A program made the translations under genes and the position numbers. Of a DNA stretch of 64,000 bases, positions 31,515-45,418 are shown in pieces. Each line of letters starts with the position of its first letter. The stretch's first letter is position 1. The notes beneath the pieces were generated by a model. That model worked only from the letters and a program-made list of their open reading frames with translations, made no database searches and had not been told where the DNA came from. The DNA is from Taeniopygia guttata (taxonomy: Eukaryota; Chordata; Aves; Passeriformes; Estrildidae): assembly GCF_048771995.1 (NCBI RefSeq), contig NC_133032.1, positions 19,731,001 to 19,795,000 on the forward strand. The letters are read 5' to 3'.

Positions 31515-34500
31515 ATTTGCTTTCTACTTTTATTCACAGAGAGATATATACCTGTTAGGCACAGGTACATATTTCTTTCTTGTTTTCAGCGTTGTCTTAT
31601 TTAGTCTTAGATTTGATACGGACATTCCCTGTTCTCAGGATGACTTTTCTCTCACAGAGTTGGACGCAAGCTGGACCTTGCAAAGAAAAGCAAGCAATAG
31701 TTGTTTGAACACCATGTACCCTGTGCATACCTTTCTTATCCCAAATCAAGCAACTCAGCGGACAATAAAAGTGGATGTTGCCAGGATCTTGCTCAGCAAG
31801 AGCCCTGAGATGGCCAAGGTTCTTCTGCATTTTCCTGGTGCTGTTACTCTCTGTTTTGGTTGGGGATGCTCTGACAGCTAGCACCTCCACCTGGGTTTAG
31901 ATGCAGGCAAATTGTGTGTTTACATTGTTTTGTACACACTGCTACTCATATCACTGAATTAATTTTTAAAAATATTGGGGGAGAAAGTAATCTTTGGGAA
32001 AGATTGCATGCTTTTAGATTTGCAAAGGTGAAAATCATATTAAAATATATCTTTATTGGAGAACAAAGATTTGAGATAGCAAAACCAAAATGATTCAACC
32101 CATTTTGAATGAGACCTGTATATCAAAAGATATTATTCACTGTGAGTGAAGAAAAACATGCCTCAAACCACCACTTAGTAGTTATGGAATATAAAATGTA
32201 TGCACTCAGATTTAAATAAAGATGACCAAGAAAGAGTCTGAGAAGGACCTCAGCATGAACCTTATGGTACTATTCTATATACAAATAATTTTAGTATTAT
32301 TATGGTGCAAGCTTTTCTGCAGAATTAAAAGAATACTGGGTGTTAGCACCCATCTAACTCACAAGCAGAAACTGACAGGGAAGAACTAAATCTTCTTCCA
32401 TGTCAGATGTTCTAATATATAGACTGTATTGGAGAGACAGTGGGAATTGCATAATCCCATTCTGAACACTCCCTGAGGAAGCTTTGCTGGCTGGCACATG
32501 ATGGATACAGTGGCATGATCCTCCCAGGAAGCACAGCTATATCCAGATCCTCTTTTCTTCACCTTCTGCATCCCTGGGTACTGTGGCCCAAAAACACCTC
32601 TCTAGGTTGTGATACCCCTGCCAAAGTACAACATTTAGGAGTCCATTTCATTCCAAGCTTTCCATGAAAGTTGTAAGAAAATGCTGTAGAGGTCCTGTGC
32701 CTGTATGGGCATGTAAGAGAAACCCTCAGCTGCTGGAGCAACTCTGGCAGTTGCTGACTGACAGACCCTTACTGTGATTAGGTCTAGCCTCTTACTCCTG
32801 CAAAATGAATACCTGTGGGATAGAAGGTGTTTTTTAATGTTGCTGGTTGTTATTGGGTTTTTTTCCTTAAAGGCAATTTCTGACCTAGCCATATGGTTCA
32901 TACTGTGGTCAACACATATCAGCGCATATCAATGACTGAACTGATTTTAATAAACTGCTCCACATAAACAGGAGAAATGTGCTGTTAAAATGTCCTGCTC
33001 CTCAAGACTTCACTCTTATTGCTTCATACAGAATACCATGCTCCTAACCAGAGCTGGAAGTAAAGCAGTTGACTGAAGTACATATGGCTCAGATTATAGT
33101 GTTTGCCTCCTCCAGACTGTGCCAAGGCAGATGGGAACCTCTACAGAGCATTACTCTATTAACTGCAGCATCATTATGTTCTTAAAAAAACTTCTTTTGT
33201 CTTATCTGTGTACCTATAACCTGAAACCTGACTTCCTGAGGTAGGTGATATTCCAGCTTCAGTGAGTGGAGCCTGTGAGACACAGAGCACAGTCTGTTGG
33301 TGAACTGCCAGAAGTTTTTGACAGAAAACTTTCCTTTGAAAGCTGTTTTGATTATTTTTGCCTTATAAATACATATAAATGCTAGATCTCATTTGCAGGC
33401 TGCTAAAGTGCACAAAAGGATCATGGCCAGATGCTTTCTTTGTGCTTTGTGCTCTGGCTGAAACTTGTAAACAAGCTACAACCCTCAAAGCAAATTCTGG
33501 GTTATGCGTCCTGCAGGAGGTGATGCCTGCTCTGCTTTAAAACCATACATCGTGAGAGTAGATGCTACCTTTGACTTTCTTCCTCTAAACATTTAGTTTA
33601 TTATAGTTTAAAAACAAAAGTTTCAGTCTTTTATCTGTGCTGTGCTTGAAGCATGTAATATTTCCCCCAGCAAAATGAGGTAACAGTGAACCCTGACTGA
33701 GGAAACAGCATATAAGAAGAAAATACAATTTGATCCATCTGTCCTTATGTACTTATGGCAGTGAATTACAGCTGCCAGTGGGATGTGCTCAAGAACAGCT
33801 GAAGCTGCCTTACACCCTGTGAACAGCCAAAGGGCATAGGGGCACCCAGGTTCTTTCATGTAGAGCATAACTTGGGTCTCAGAAGTGTTTTGTGCATCAC
33901 CTTGGTGGCCACCTTCCAGGTGACATCTGGTGGGCCAACACCTGGGCCACCTTGGGGAACTGTGACTAGTACATCTCTCTTCCCCACAGCTGTCCCATTC
34001 TCTCCCAGGAAACATATCTGGGGCCTGGTTTAGTTTCATCCTCCAGGAGCTGGGCTGGCAAAGCTGCCAAGTCCCTTGAGCCAGCAGCGGGCTGCCAGTG
34101 CATGGCAATGCCTTCCTCAGGCTGAATGGAAGGAAGAGGTGGTGTGTGGGGCACACCCAGTGCTGTTGGAGCAGGGGGCTGTGGCAGCATGTACACCCAG
34201 TTTCATGCAGCCTGACCATCAGGAGGCTGCTCCCAGGAGCTCTCACCAGAGCAAATCAGCAGCCCTCACTTCTGCTGCTCCCCTTAGTGTGCAGTGTCTG
34301 TGGTGTTGGATGAATCCCAGCTCTGGGACTGCTTTGGGGACTTACATGATGTGTGCCTGACTTCACCTCCTCTGGCTGTTCACCTGTGATTTTCCAGCCT
34401 GCCTTTTCTCAAGCTGCTGTGCAAAACAGAAGTTTTAACCCCTGACTCTGGGGTTGTGTCCTCCAGAAATACACATCCCACCACACATCACCTGGGCTGC

Positions 34501-36529
34501 TGTTGCTGCTGCCCATCCTGGCCCTTCTAGGGAGGTTTTGCTTGTCCAGTCTCTGCTTCTGCTTGGTGTTCTCAGCCAGGGTCACTTTCTGGAAAAGGGC
34601 AGTCCTGTGAGCAGTTTCCTATGGAATTACTTGTGTGTATTTGTGTCTGCTGAGCTGCAAATTCAGTTTAAAACAATTTTTTGTGAACAAGGCATTCAGA
34701 CCACCCCTCTCCAGAGTGGATTCATGAGTTTCTAGCAAGGGGTGGGCTTTTACATCACATCTCTTGTTGAGGTCATTAATAGGCCTCTCCCCTTTCCTGT
34801 GAAATGCAGGAACCTAATTTTTATGTCTTCTAAATGGGGCAGAAATAAGTCAGAGGCTCAAGAGCAGCTCAGGAAGGAGGGGAAAAAGGTGATGGTGAGC
34901 ACAGATCCTGGTTTCCTTAGGAAAACAGCCCAGAACCAGGATAAAGGTGTATATATAGAAAGAGGTTTGCACTTTTATCTGCCTTATGATAAAGCAGTGC
35001 CATGGAAAGTAGCTGGGTACAGGGAAAGTGGCTTTTCAGGACGTTAAGTTTCCTGCAGTGTCCAAGTGGGGACAATGTGTTTTTTAGCTGGGTAAAAGAG
35101 CTGTTTCAAAATGCTTTTCCTCCCCTCCAAAGCCTCACAGCCCCTCCTGTGTTTCTGAGATTGCATCTGGAAGGAAACAAAAGATGCAAACACCAGACCC
35201 AGCGTGCTAACTGAAAAAGATATTTTTTCAGTCAAGCAGATGGTGAATAGAAACCTGCCATAGCAACCAGCTTACGCAACCCTCCAGCCCGTGTGTGCCT
35301 GGTAAATCCAAACTGCCAGATAGAACAGCCAGATAGAGCTGGGCACAACAGCCCCTGCCACTAAAACACTGCCCCCAGGAGCACACAGAAATTTATAATG
35401 AACTTGTGAAGGAGACATAAAAGTGCAAACACGGTGATGTAATCTGAGCGCTGTTCCAAGACACTACAGTTATGGCTTCTGTTCATTTGTGGGGCCCCCC
35501 AAAGCCTGTGAATCACCAGCAGTGATGTGAACAAGCCCTCTGTGGGAGCACAAGGCAGGGGTAACAGTGGGGGCTGCTGGAAGCTGCACAGGCTGGAGGC
35601 ACGGGAAGAGTGACCAAGGCAGCCACCACCCCCCTCTGCTTCTGGGTACAGGGAAAAGCTGCAGAAGGAAAGGTGAGGAGGCAAAGCTGTGGGTAAAGAG
35701 GAAGGTGGTGAGGCTGCAGAGAGCATGAGGCAAATAACCACTGTGAAGATGGGATTGCCACAGCCAGGTGCCACAGTGCTGTGCAGGGAACAAGCCACAA
35801 AAGCACTTTTGGACACGCTGGTCCCAGGTGGACATCAGATGGCACTGGAACCCAAGGCACAATAGCTTTGGCTTGTCCTGACTCCTTCCAGCAGGATGGC
35901 CAGGAGATACATGAGGATGAGGGCAGCTGAAGGAGAAGAGGCAGCCCAGATATTTTTCCATCTCCTATGTTATGACATGTTAGAAATTAATTATGTGGAG
36001 TAATTGTTTACCACAAGGACCTGAGTCATAAGACAGGATTTAATGTTGGATGGCAGACAACTTCAGCTGGGATCTTCTGTGTATTACATTTACTATCTTT
36101 TATTTATTCAGGCCTCACCCAAAAATTGTGGGTATTTCAGAGGAAAAGTGCTTTTCAAAGCAGCCTGGTTTAGCTCATCTGGATCTGTTATTACAAGCAG
36201 AAAAATATATATAAAGTTTGAATTTTTCTGAGGTGTTAGAGGGTATTTTCTATTGATGGGATAACGGGATCCAGTGTGGCAAAGACTGGCATTTGAGTTT
36301 TAGATACTCTGAACAAACCGATTGATTTTACTGCTAGTTTTTTTACTCTCACTTCTTTTTTCCCTAGATTTAAAAACTTTTATTTAAAACAGTCACTTGG
36401 GCCTCTCACGTGGGTTGCATATATTGACAGCAACTCTCCCGCGTCCACATCTTTCCTTATAGAATCGTATTTTTGATTGACTTTCATACAGCAGAAGCTC
36501 CCAGAGGATCTCGTTGAACCATATGGGTC

Positions 36530-36900
36530 CTATCTTTTGACATAACAATTATTGCCTGATAATAGCACAATAGCAATAGCAGCATGTTTGGGAATCAACA
36601 GTGAAATACTAATGAATGTTAATGCATTGTTTTAATTTACTACATTTGTTTTGTTGATGTACTTATTAACCTTCAGGTCTGTGGTTAATAAGGCATTCTA
36701 TTTTAAGGTATTATTATCTGGGGGAAGAAGAGAAAAACAACACTGATGAAGTCAGACCATTTGTTCTTCATTTCATCCCCACTTTGGTGATTGACAGATT
36801 TACCCATTGACCCATAGACTGAAGGGACATCGATACAATTTTAATAACACAGTGAAAGAGGGACAGTTTTAAAAAGAGCCAGCATAGCTCATTTAGCAGT
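36530..36900. promoter_or_regulatory. Candidate conserved non-coding element
   Basis: AT-rich, repeat-free sequence contains CAATTATTGCCTGATAAT, TTAATGCATTGTTTTAATTTAC, TTGATTGACAG-like TALE-homeodomain (TGATTGACAG near 36788) and ATCGATAC words. The density of homeodomain and SOX-like words resembles forebrain or neural enhancers. It lies 24 kb upstream of NEUROD1. Confidence 0.3.
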
Positions 36901-37032
36901 GCAAAGAGCATTATGGACAGGAATGCCACACGACACGAGGCAGCCCAAGGACTCTCTGGTCACACGAGCCCTGCACTGTGCCCAGCAAAGCCGGTGGCCA
37001 CGATGGCCCAGCTGCAGGACAAAACCAACAGT

Positions 37033-37112
37033 CAGGGGGGCACAAGGCTGTTCTGTAGTGCACAATCACTGCCAGGGGGGCACAAGGCTGTTCTGTAGTG
37101 CACAATCACTGC
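37033..37112. repeat. Perfect 40-bp tandem duplication
   Basis: A unit starting CAGGGGGGCACAAGGCTG and ending TGCACAATCACTGC occurs twice head-to-tail (marker CACAAGGCTG at 37041 and 37081) with no mismatches in the shared 40 bp. A third, partial CCCATGGGG copy begins after the second. A very recent duplication or a VNTR is likely. Confidence 0.9.
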
Positions 37113-40100
37113 CCATGGGGAAAGGTCTCTTCTTCTCTGCTTCAAATTACTCCCTCTCAATTCTTCTGTCATTTCATTGTCATTCTTTCTGGCTGCTATG
37201 GCCACACTGATGTACCTATGCCCTGTTCATATGCACTCAGCTTGGTTCATTTAACTGGCATAGGATTTGGGAGTTCTCAAGAGAGGACAAAGGGATTTCA
37301 CTGGAAAAAGAAATAGCCTTAAGGCTCCTTCCTTTCATCCCTCTTTCCAGAAATCTTTTCCACTCTGGATGAGACTTATGGAAGTACACAAGTGCTATAT
37401 TAAAGAATATAACTTTCACTGACAAGTATCAAGATTCACACTTCTAAAACATTCTGGTCTATTTGAAAATTTCGCTCTGAATGACTTTTATTGCCATGGT
37501 ATGGAAAGCAGCATCCTTATCTACATTAGCAAGGAAAATGCCCTGAAAAACTAGAAAGATGGAGCCTGGAAGTGTAATTTTTCAAGCAAAAACTGTATAT
37601 GTCTGCCAGAGGCCTTGCTCCAACCTAACAACCTTGCTCAGCCTCATCTGTGCCCTGCCTGGGCCCTATTTAAGCACAGCCAGAGAGCATTGTTCTTCCT
37701 TAGGTGATGCTGTAGAATGCTGCTCTCAGCCCTGATGGCTTTCTACCCTTGTTCCATCCACAACCCTACCCAGGAGGAAAGTTAAACCTCTCCAGTGTTT
37801 TGGAAATAAATTGCAAGGTAGAGAAGAGTTTCTCAATTTGGTTTTCTAAGTAAATCCCCTTTCTTTATGGATACAGAGTTTACACTTTAGGTCTTGAATT
37901 GTATACTTATGCTTTGTTATTTGAAACAGCTAAAGCACACATGGCTTGCATTAGAATTTGGATGTCTAATGCACTTGAATTAATTTGGAGACCTCTCTTT
38001 GAAGCTTTCACTGTAATTCCATCAACAAAATGCATTTGCTGTTCGAGTTTCATATGTAAGTAGACTCAGTGGTTCCCAGGAGGAAGTTACGGGAATTTTT
38101 TCCCTATTAACATTTCTTTTAAAATTTTTCATTTCAAAGAAAGGAAAAGTTCCTTGCATGTAGGGTGAAGGGCCTGGATTTTATATCACTGTTTATAGAA
38201 GTATAAATGCATGTGAAGCAGAACCTGCCATTTTCTGCAGTTCTTATAGTAGGGCAGCTGAAGCAAAGGGGAGAAAACAAACAACAAAGGTAGAAGGGAA
38301 TTCAGTTCATTTAATTGCTAAGCTGTTCTAGATACTAAATGTTCTCTTTTCTGAAATGGGAAAACCATATTCCTGTTAAATCAGGTAAGCCTGAAAGAAG
38401 ATATTTCCCTTTACCTTGTGTCTGTGTTTGGGTGTTTCTCTTTAGGGACCATGACTGCACACCCCTACTCAAGCATCTCTCTGGGCAGAATCTGTGTCCT
38501 TGTCTTAAGCTAAGAAATTTCTCCTCAAAGGCTGTGCTTGAGCAGTAGCTTCAGATTTTTCACTGAGGCTGCAAAGTTTTGGGACAGGCACACATATTCA
38601 GTATTCATCTGTGGGCTAAATAATGTGCTTGGGGATACTGGAGCCCACCAGTCTGTTAGTGACTGTGTGCATACTGAAATTTTTATTTCTGTTCACAAAT
38701 GCCAGCAAGAGAATGAACAGGGTGGAACAGAACCCCTGTACTCATTACACTGGACTCTCCTTTTATATTATCCCTTCTCATTCCTATTTCCTCTGAGGCA
38801 GCTGTTTATTATATACCCTGCTGGTGCAATTAATGAGAAAAACAAGTTCTACTTGTGCTGACTAATGCAGAAACCCCACAACTTTCCAGCAGCCACAGTG
38901 GGAAGGAAAGGTATCTGTGTGCTTTGTCTCTTGGAATAGGGATAGCTGCAGCCTAAAAGTGTTGGCATTTGGTCTCTGCTCAGGAAGTCCACCTTAATCT
39001 ACACAGGTTTCCATGAAAAACAGTTATACTGTCAAGTTACTGTTCTTATTATAAATACTATGACCCTTCAAAAAACTTTAGACATAATATAACTCTAAAC
39101 AGATAGAATTTAGTACAGAACACAACTATAAAATATTTAATTATCTATTTTCCCCATAAAGTAAACTAAAAGGAAATGCACAAATATTTCCTTTGAAGTT
39201 TTTTTTTCCTTTAAGCCTTTCAGGTATGTGCAATATGCAACTACCACCTCACTCTCTTCAGAGGTATGCACACAGTATGTGACTTTTTCTTCAAAAACTT
39301 TGATTCCTTGGAAATTGTATTGATCCATGGAAGAGAAATATCTACAATTCAGTAGGGTTTTCTTAAAATTCATTATTCGTTTCCACCTAGATTCTAGTGC
39401 CTGTCCCCAGCACAGGCTGGCACAGCATTCTTTCATCCCTGTTCAAAGTATCCTCCGAGGTTTTGAAGATCTGACTTGCATCAAACAATTGCAGTGCAGT
39501 GGTATTACTGATTTGCTCTACAATGTGCCAGGTTGACTAAGGAAACATATTAAGGGTGCTTAGAATATAGACAAAGGTATCAGGTAGCCCCATGTCTATT
39601 TCCCTTGCTCTCAATTTTTCCTGTTGTTAGGACTGGGATGTAAAGGTTCCTTAAGTGTGCTTATTTGTGCACAGAATTGTAAGCTTACTGCTTAAAAGTT
39701 TGACAAAGAAACATTAGTCCAAATCCTTGGATAACTTTGAATAAGATAGTTGATGTGTGGATCCCAGGTTCATCACACTGCAAGGGAAAGGCATCTTAGT
39801 GGAGACCAATCCTTATGTTTTCTGCGTTGTCTTTGAAGTCTGGAAGGAAGTTAGGAAGGTCCTAGTGTTTGAGACAGAAGTCTGCTGTTTAGCAGCTCCT
39901 CTGTGTGTTTATGCTCTCAGTAGTTTGACTCTTCCCACTTCTTCATCCTGTGAGAAATGATGTAGGAAAGGATTGGTCACTTGCTTGGTTCTGCTGTGAC
40001 CATGCACAACCTGCTTGACTCTGACTTTGCTCACTTGGAGGAAACACCTGAGCACAGCTCTAAGTACAGGACAGTTGAGTTTGTTAAAAGCCAACAAAAA

Positions 40101-43100
40101 GGTTTCAAGCTCCACTAGCTGAAATGGAGTCATGCAGATTTAAACTTCCAAGATAAGCAGGTGTTAGAGCACACAAACCAATATAACCAGTGATGTTTTG
40201 TAGAACTGGAGTCATTAGAGGGAAAGAAGTCTAGTCAAAAGCCATCAAGTGTTATTATCAAACAGATTGATAAGGTTCTTGTCCATCAGAAAGGGATGTG
40301 ACAGAATACAGCAGTATTTTGTCATTCACATCTCAAAAAAGCAACACCCGTTCTTGCGGTCCTGTGATAACTCTCCATCGCTGCTATATATTAGGAACAG
40401 AAGTCACACTTTTCACAGCTTTCTCTGGAACAGGCAAATAAAACTGAGTGTATTTATAGTCTCTTGAAGAATACAAGCACTGATATTTAAAGTGCAGTTG
40501 GTGATTCATGGAAAACTGATAAACATTAATTTCAAAACAATGGTATGGAATGCTCTCATTGTGCTGCCTTTAGCTGCCTTTTCTTCTATCTTGCCTCTTA
40601 GTCACACATCCTGAAACACCCTGAGATCTTCCCTATGGCAGGATCTATTTGTGTCATGTGTATCAGTATTCTTTTTAGGTTACTTGTGTTCTTAACATTG
40701 TCCTTAGTATGCCTGTGATATATTAATTCTGTCTCTAGAATATAAATTTGTTCACCTCTCCTCAGACATGCCAGTAAGCTAGCACTATCACAAAAAATTG
40801 TTACTAGCCTGACACCTGCTTTTGCAGTTTTGCAGAGCTATAGGCATTTTAGACAACAAAATTACTTTTAACTGGTCTTTTTGTAATACAGTTCAGGGAT
40901 TTTTTTTGCTTTTTTACTGCCTGTGCCTTGTCTGTCTTGAATAAACATAAGCTGCCAGAATGGACAAACCAGATTCTTTTTTAAGCATTTAGTACTGTGA
41001 AAAAGATGGTTGTATTCACTTGAACTCATTTCCTGAAACATTATATAACCTTTTTGTTTAGCAAAGATAAGAGGCAAAACACAGTTGGTACTTATCTCTC
41101 CTCTAAATTAAAACAATGAGGACTTTGGGTCTACAGTAGAAAAGGGGGAAGTTAGAAACTGTAATTCTTCAATTCAACCATCCTTTGAGCTGCCAAAGAG
41201 CTGTCACTCGTGTACTCTTCTGAGTAAGTCATTATAGGTAGAGAAACAGGGATTTAGAAAATGGTCTGGGAGGATTTTATTTTGTTGTTCTTTCAAAAAA
41301 CAAGAAGAATTGGTGAAGATGTGATGATCTGATTCATGTAGGACTAGAAACCACCTTTGTGAGCAACCTGCCCAGGAACCTGAGTCCCTGGCTGATGGAT
41401 GAAAGCATGTGTGAGGGAGCACATGCAGACTGAGGCAATGTGCTTTTGGGTACCTTTCTGCAGTGTGTTCTCCCTGGTGAGAGGGACAGTGTCCTTTCTG
41501 AATCAAGAAGAAATTTTTTGGACTCTGGATTTCCTGTGTGAGTGCTCTCACTGCTGAACAAGGAGCTACAAAGAGCCTTCCTTATCCTCTCTTCTGTGGT
41601 TAAGGCATAAAAGTTTCTTTTGTGCCAAACCTGTTTCTGGCTCTCTCAGACTCATAACACAATGCCTGTAAATAAAAGGTATGCTATGGCCTAGGATGAT
41701 TTTTATTCACTGGATATTACTAAAGCTTCTCGAGTCAGTCTCAAGAAATTATTTTCTCAGAAAAATTTTAATCTGTTTTCTGATCAAAACAGGTTCTAGG
41801 TAGCTAGTATAATAGTATCTGGACTGAATATGCTGAATGTGATTGATATGTCTCTACCAATTAAGGATGTGGCTTTTCCCCTCCAGCTATATCAAGGCAG
41901 AATAACTTTCTGATAAAACATTTCCCTGAGAAGCATACTCAGAAATGCGAATTAAATTGTTAATAAAAAATGTAGCAGGATTTTTTGGCCTTGGAGCTGA
42001 ATTGGCCTGCACGGTGCCAGTTAGAGATAGCTGCACTAGAGTCCTAGGCTGTGCTGTATTTGCATTAGAGTTATCTGGATGATGGCTCCTTCTCCAGTGC
42101 AAAGCTGGAATTGGCAAGGTGAGGAAAAGTCCTTTATTGAACATAAAACCTGTGGCTTGCTTTCTGCGTGGTGTTAAGATCCCAGTGGCCAGGAGCTGAT
42201 GGATCATCTGTTTGCTGAAGCATGAGACTGGTTCACACCGCTTGACTCGGGATTTAATGAGTAACTTCACAAATGCTAATGAATGTAGAAATGCAGTTTT
42301 CTTCTGGGTGCTGCTGTGGGCTGGCTTTGGCTGCTTGCTGCACCCAGAAATGTACCTGCAGAGGGTTAATGCAGATCTAGCAGTGAGCTGTGCCTGTTAT
42401 TTGCAGCCCTTTGCCCTCCTGAGTCTCTGCCACTTCCTGAACTTGGATCGGAAGTGACAAGGAGGTAATTGTTTAGGTGAAAGCTAATTATGTTTTATTG
42501 TATGTTCACTGGTCAATAATATGTACAGCTTGTCATAAATAATGGTGTTGGAAAGGAGTGCTTGGATCGGTTCAATTCACCCTCAACATCAAACAGCCCA
42601 CTTTTCATTTCTGCAGTGTGTGCATACAAAGCAGCAAGCTCATTCCCTCAGCTCTGTTACCTCCCTCTGTCAGTGTTTAGGAGAGGAAGACAGTGGGGCA
42701 GCAAGAGCTGCTCAAATACATGCAGGTTTGTTTGGAAGGGTAAGCAAGAATCCTGCTGCCCTTCAGTATGAATTGTGAAAGGAGTTATTTTTATCACAAA
42801 GAGCTTGCATAAAAATATATTTGTAAGCATCTCTATTGTTTCTGAACAATGGAATACAGCAAATAATGGAGGGAAAGTTATGAAAGAATGGGTGTAGGTC
42901 TTTTTTCTACTCAATTTTGTTGTTTTTTTTTTTTAAGATATGAAACTTGCATATTTCCTCAGAAGAATGTTTTTTGTTAGGACTTACCTTCCCACAGCAA
43001 ATTAGGAATCTGTGCCAGAGCCTATCAGTGATAATTGTTCTAATGACATGCAGAGCTTCTGGACTCTGGCCCCAAAGGAGGATTGCTGATGTTTTGCTGC

Positions 43101-45320
43101 AAAAGATTTGAGAAGCTTATGGGTGCCAGTTTTACATCAGTAGTATGCAATGACATTAAGTGTTGCTCGTTGGCACTGGGGAACTCTCTTGACACAGGTG
43201 GTTTTTCTGCTTGGAAGAGATGCTTGTTAACATGACAATCCTGTGAAATATGCAGTAAACAGCGTCTTCAGACAATGCTAGCCACAGTCTGCACAATCAC
43301 TTTGGGTATGTAGAAGTATAAACTATGGCACTTTTATTTTTCCCTACAGAAGTGAGAGCTGGGAAAAGAACACCTGTCTGTATTTTTTTACTTCTTTTAC
43401 TTTTCCATGAGTTGTCTTCCTTCTGTGCTGAAGGGATCCCAGCAGCCAGGGTGAGGGGGTCATAGATATTCTGGGGTAAGGTAACCTCTTGCAATAGCAC
43501 CTCTGCTCTCTGCCTGCAGTGTAGGCAACTCTCCTTGTCTTTTCCAAGTGATTTAAGTGTTCCCACCTAAGCACTTCACATTAGATATATCTCAGCTAAA
43601 ATCTGCGGTATTTTAAGGGATAGGGGTGATGCACATTTCCTCAGGGGTAACTGAGAAGACCTTGAGTTTTGGGGTAATTTTTTGCTCTGTAGTTACGTGC
43701 AAGTACTCAGTAGGAGTTTTGGTCTCAAAAGCCTAAAACTTCTGAGGTGGCCCTGGGGCTCTGAGGACCAAAATATTTCATTGGGCAAAAGTGTGAGAAC
43801 CTCAAACTCACAAGAAGTCAGCTTGATTTTTGTTGATCTTACTAGCTCATTCTTGCATTCATTATCATTAGGCAAATTCCCTGTTGTGACAGCCTCCAGT
43901 TTTGCCATTCTTCCCTTTCACTGTAAATTTTTATTCACTATTTTTGGGGTTTTTTTCCTATTTTTGAATAGTCTTCCAATTATTTTTGCCATTTGTTTAT
44001 CCACTTTCTGTATAAAAAGTTAACATCATTGTAGTCAGAATCATTGTAGTTAGACTTTAAGAGCCTGGTAATTTAAGAGCATGTCATTGTTTTCAGATGA
44101 AATCTGGATTTATATGGTGATGTGTTGGACCATATACTAGTCCATGGTGGTTCATTTTCACAAATAGAAGCACCAGTATCCTACTGAGTTTGTTTTTGTC
44201 CTGTTTGTATAATGAAAGGCTAGGCTCCAAAGAAGTTTCTTGGAGTCAGTTGAAACTGCTGAAGTAGAACAGATACCCAGTATCAGTGCCCTACATTTAG
44301 AGGTGCCTGTGTGAAATCAGATACACTGTTCTCAAGAACACTTTTGCAACCTGCTTAGAGGATTAGGAAAATAGGATTGGATGCAGCAGGCCAAACAGAA
44401 AAGAGCTTGTTTGTTGTGGGAAGTGATGCTGTGTTTCTTCTGGTTGCTCCTGTGTTGCTTTTACATCCTGTTTCAGTCTACAAATGGCTCTGAGGTCCTG
44501 AAAGGATTGTCTTATGTCAGATGGGGAATTACTTGATGGATTTTAGAGGTATAAATTAGAAAAGCACTGCAGAAGAACAGGATTTCTGCTTGCAATCAAG
44601 TTTGGGAGTGATTGCATCTCAGACCTGTAACAGCAGATCTGTTTGTTTATCTTCAAGGGATTCAGGTAAACCAGTTTGTGATACCTGCTGATATCAGGAG
44701 AGAGTCCTGGGGTGGTGCAATGTTCACATAACTCACACAATACTGTCAGTGAGGAAAGCAGGTGCATTTTGAAGGAATGTAGGTGAGGTTCATACTAAAA
44801 TATTGTCCTTTTGGATAAGAGACAAGTTAGCAAGATAAAAACTTTAGCAAGATAAAAACTCTGCCTGTGAAAGCCGGTTGAACAATGTGTGTTATAATGT
44901 TGCTTATATAATACCCATGGGGAGCTAATTTTGATTAATGTAAACATAAGGTTTGGTTTGGAAATGAATTCAGCTAAAATATCAACTGGAGTTCAAAGTG
45001 AATTTGTCAGCAGAGGCAGTGAAGTGGTTTAATGGAGCTGTTTCTAGTCAGGTAAAGGTGTGAACTGCTGTTACTTCCACCCTCCAGGAGGAGGATATTG
45101 CATGTGGACTTTCTTAGTAAATACAGAGATAAGTAAAAGCATATGAAGCTTTTAGCCTGCCATCAGTAGGTCTGACCCTTATCCCTTCAGTAGCTTTGAA
45201 TGCACCTGATGTGAAAACCAATCTGCAATCTTACAGAAGAGCTGGAATTTTAACACCCTTTTTTTTCCTCCCCATGATGAAATATGTCCTTTAGTCAATG
45301 AAAATAAAGCTTAAAAGTAG
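37113..45320. other. Intergenic DNA, gene desert
   Basis: AT-rich unique DNA with no recognised exon. It contains a T run near 42920-42935 and a 17-bp exact tandem duplication at 44827-44860. The stretch at 37560-37815 has a TATTTAAG box and a downstream AATAAA, but no convincing element borders. Confidence 0.6.
44827..44860. repeat. 17-bp exact tandem duplication
   Basis: TTAGCAAGATAAAAACT occurs twice without a gap (44827-44843 and 44844-44860). Confidence 0.95.
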
Positions 45321-45387
45321 TTTTTGTTGGTTTTTTTTGGTTTTTTTTTGTTTGTTTTTTTTTTTGTTTTTTTGTTTTTGTTTTTGG

Positions 45388-45415
<28 letters not shown>
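45321..45415. repeat. T-rich tract with a 28-base T run
   Basis: About 95 bp of T broken only by single or paired G, ending in T28 at 45388-45415. On the minus strand this is a G-less A/C tract like a long retroposon poly(A) tail. No element body was recognised to its right (the 5' side on minus), so it is called a simple repeat. Confidence 0.9.

Positions 45416-45418
<3 letters not shown>

Larger units (their letters stand above)
26041..36500. other. Intergenic DNA, gene desert
   Basis: No supported exon. 26.2-27.4 kb has degenerate recurrent AGTTTAGG/GTTTGGAAA-type words. 29.50-29.60 kb resembles the inverted tail of a CR1 LINE. 30.12-30.33 kb is AT-rich and enhancer-like. GC-richer patches lie at 28.5-28.85, 33.8-34.6 and 35.5-35.95 kb. 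The longest open frames (minus 33623-34246 and 35470-35961) are Cys/Pro/Ser-rich and match nothing I recognise. Confidence 0.6.

Noticed and set aside
36885-36960. tRNA-like text (AGCTCATTTAGCAG)
   Set aside because: No matching acceptor or T-arm, no anticodon arm pairing, and B-box consensus absent.
37560-37815. Possible solo LTR (TATTTAAG box with a downstream AATAAA)
   Set aside because: No terminal TG...CA borders, target-site duplication or family match could be made out. The two signals are common by chance in AT-rich DNA.
41580-41690. TATA-like plus AATAAA pair resembling an LTR or small gene
   Set aside because: No borders, no internal sequence and no coding frame support either reading.
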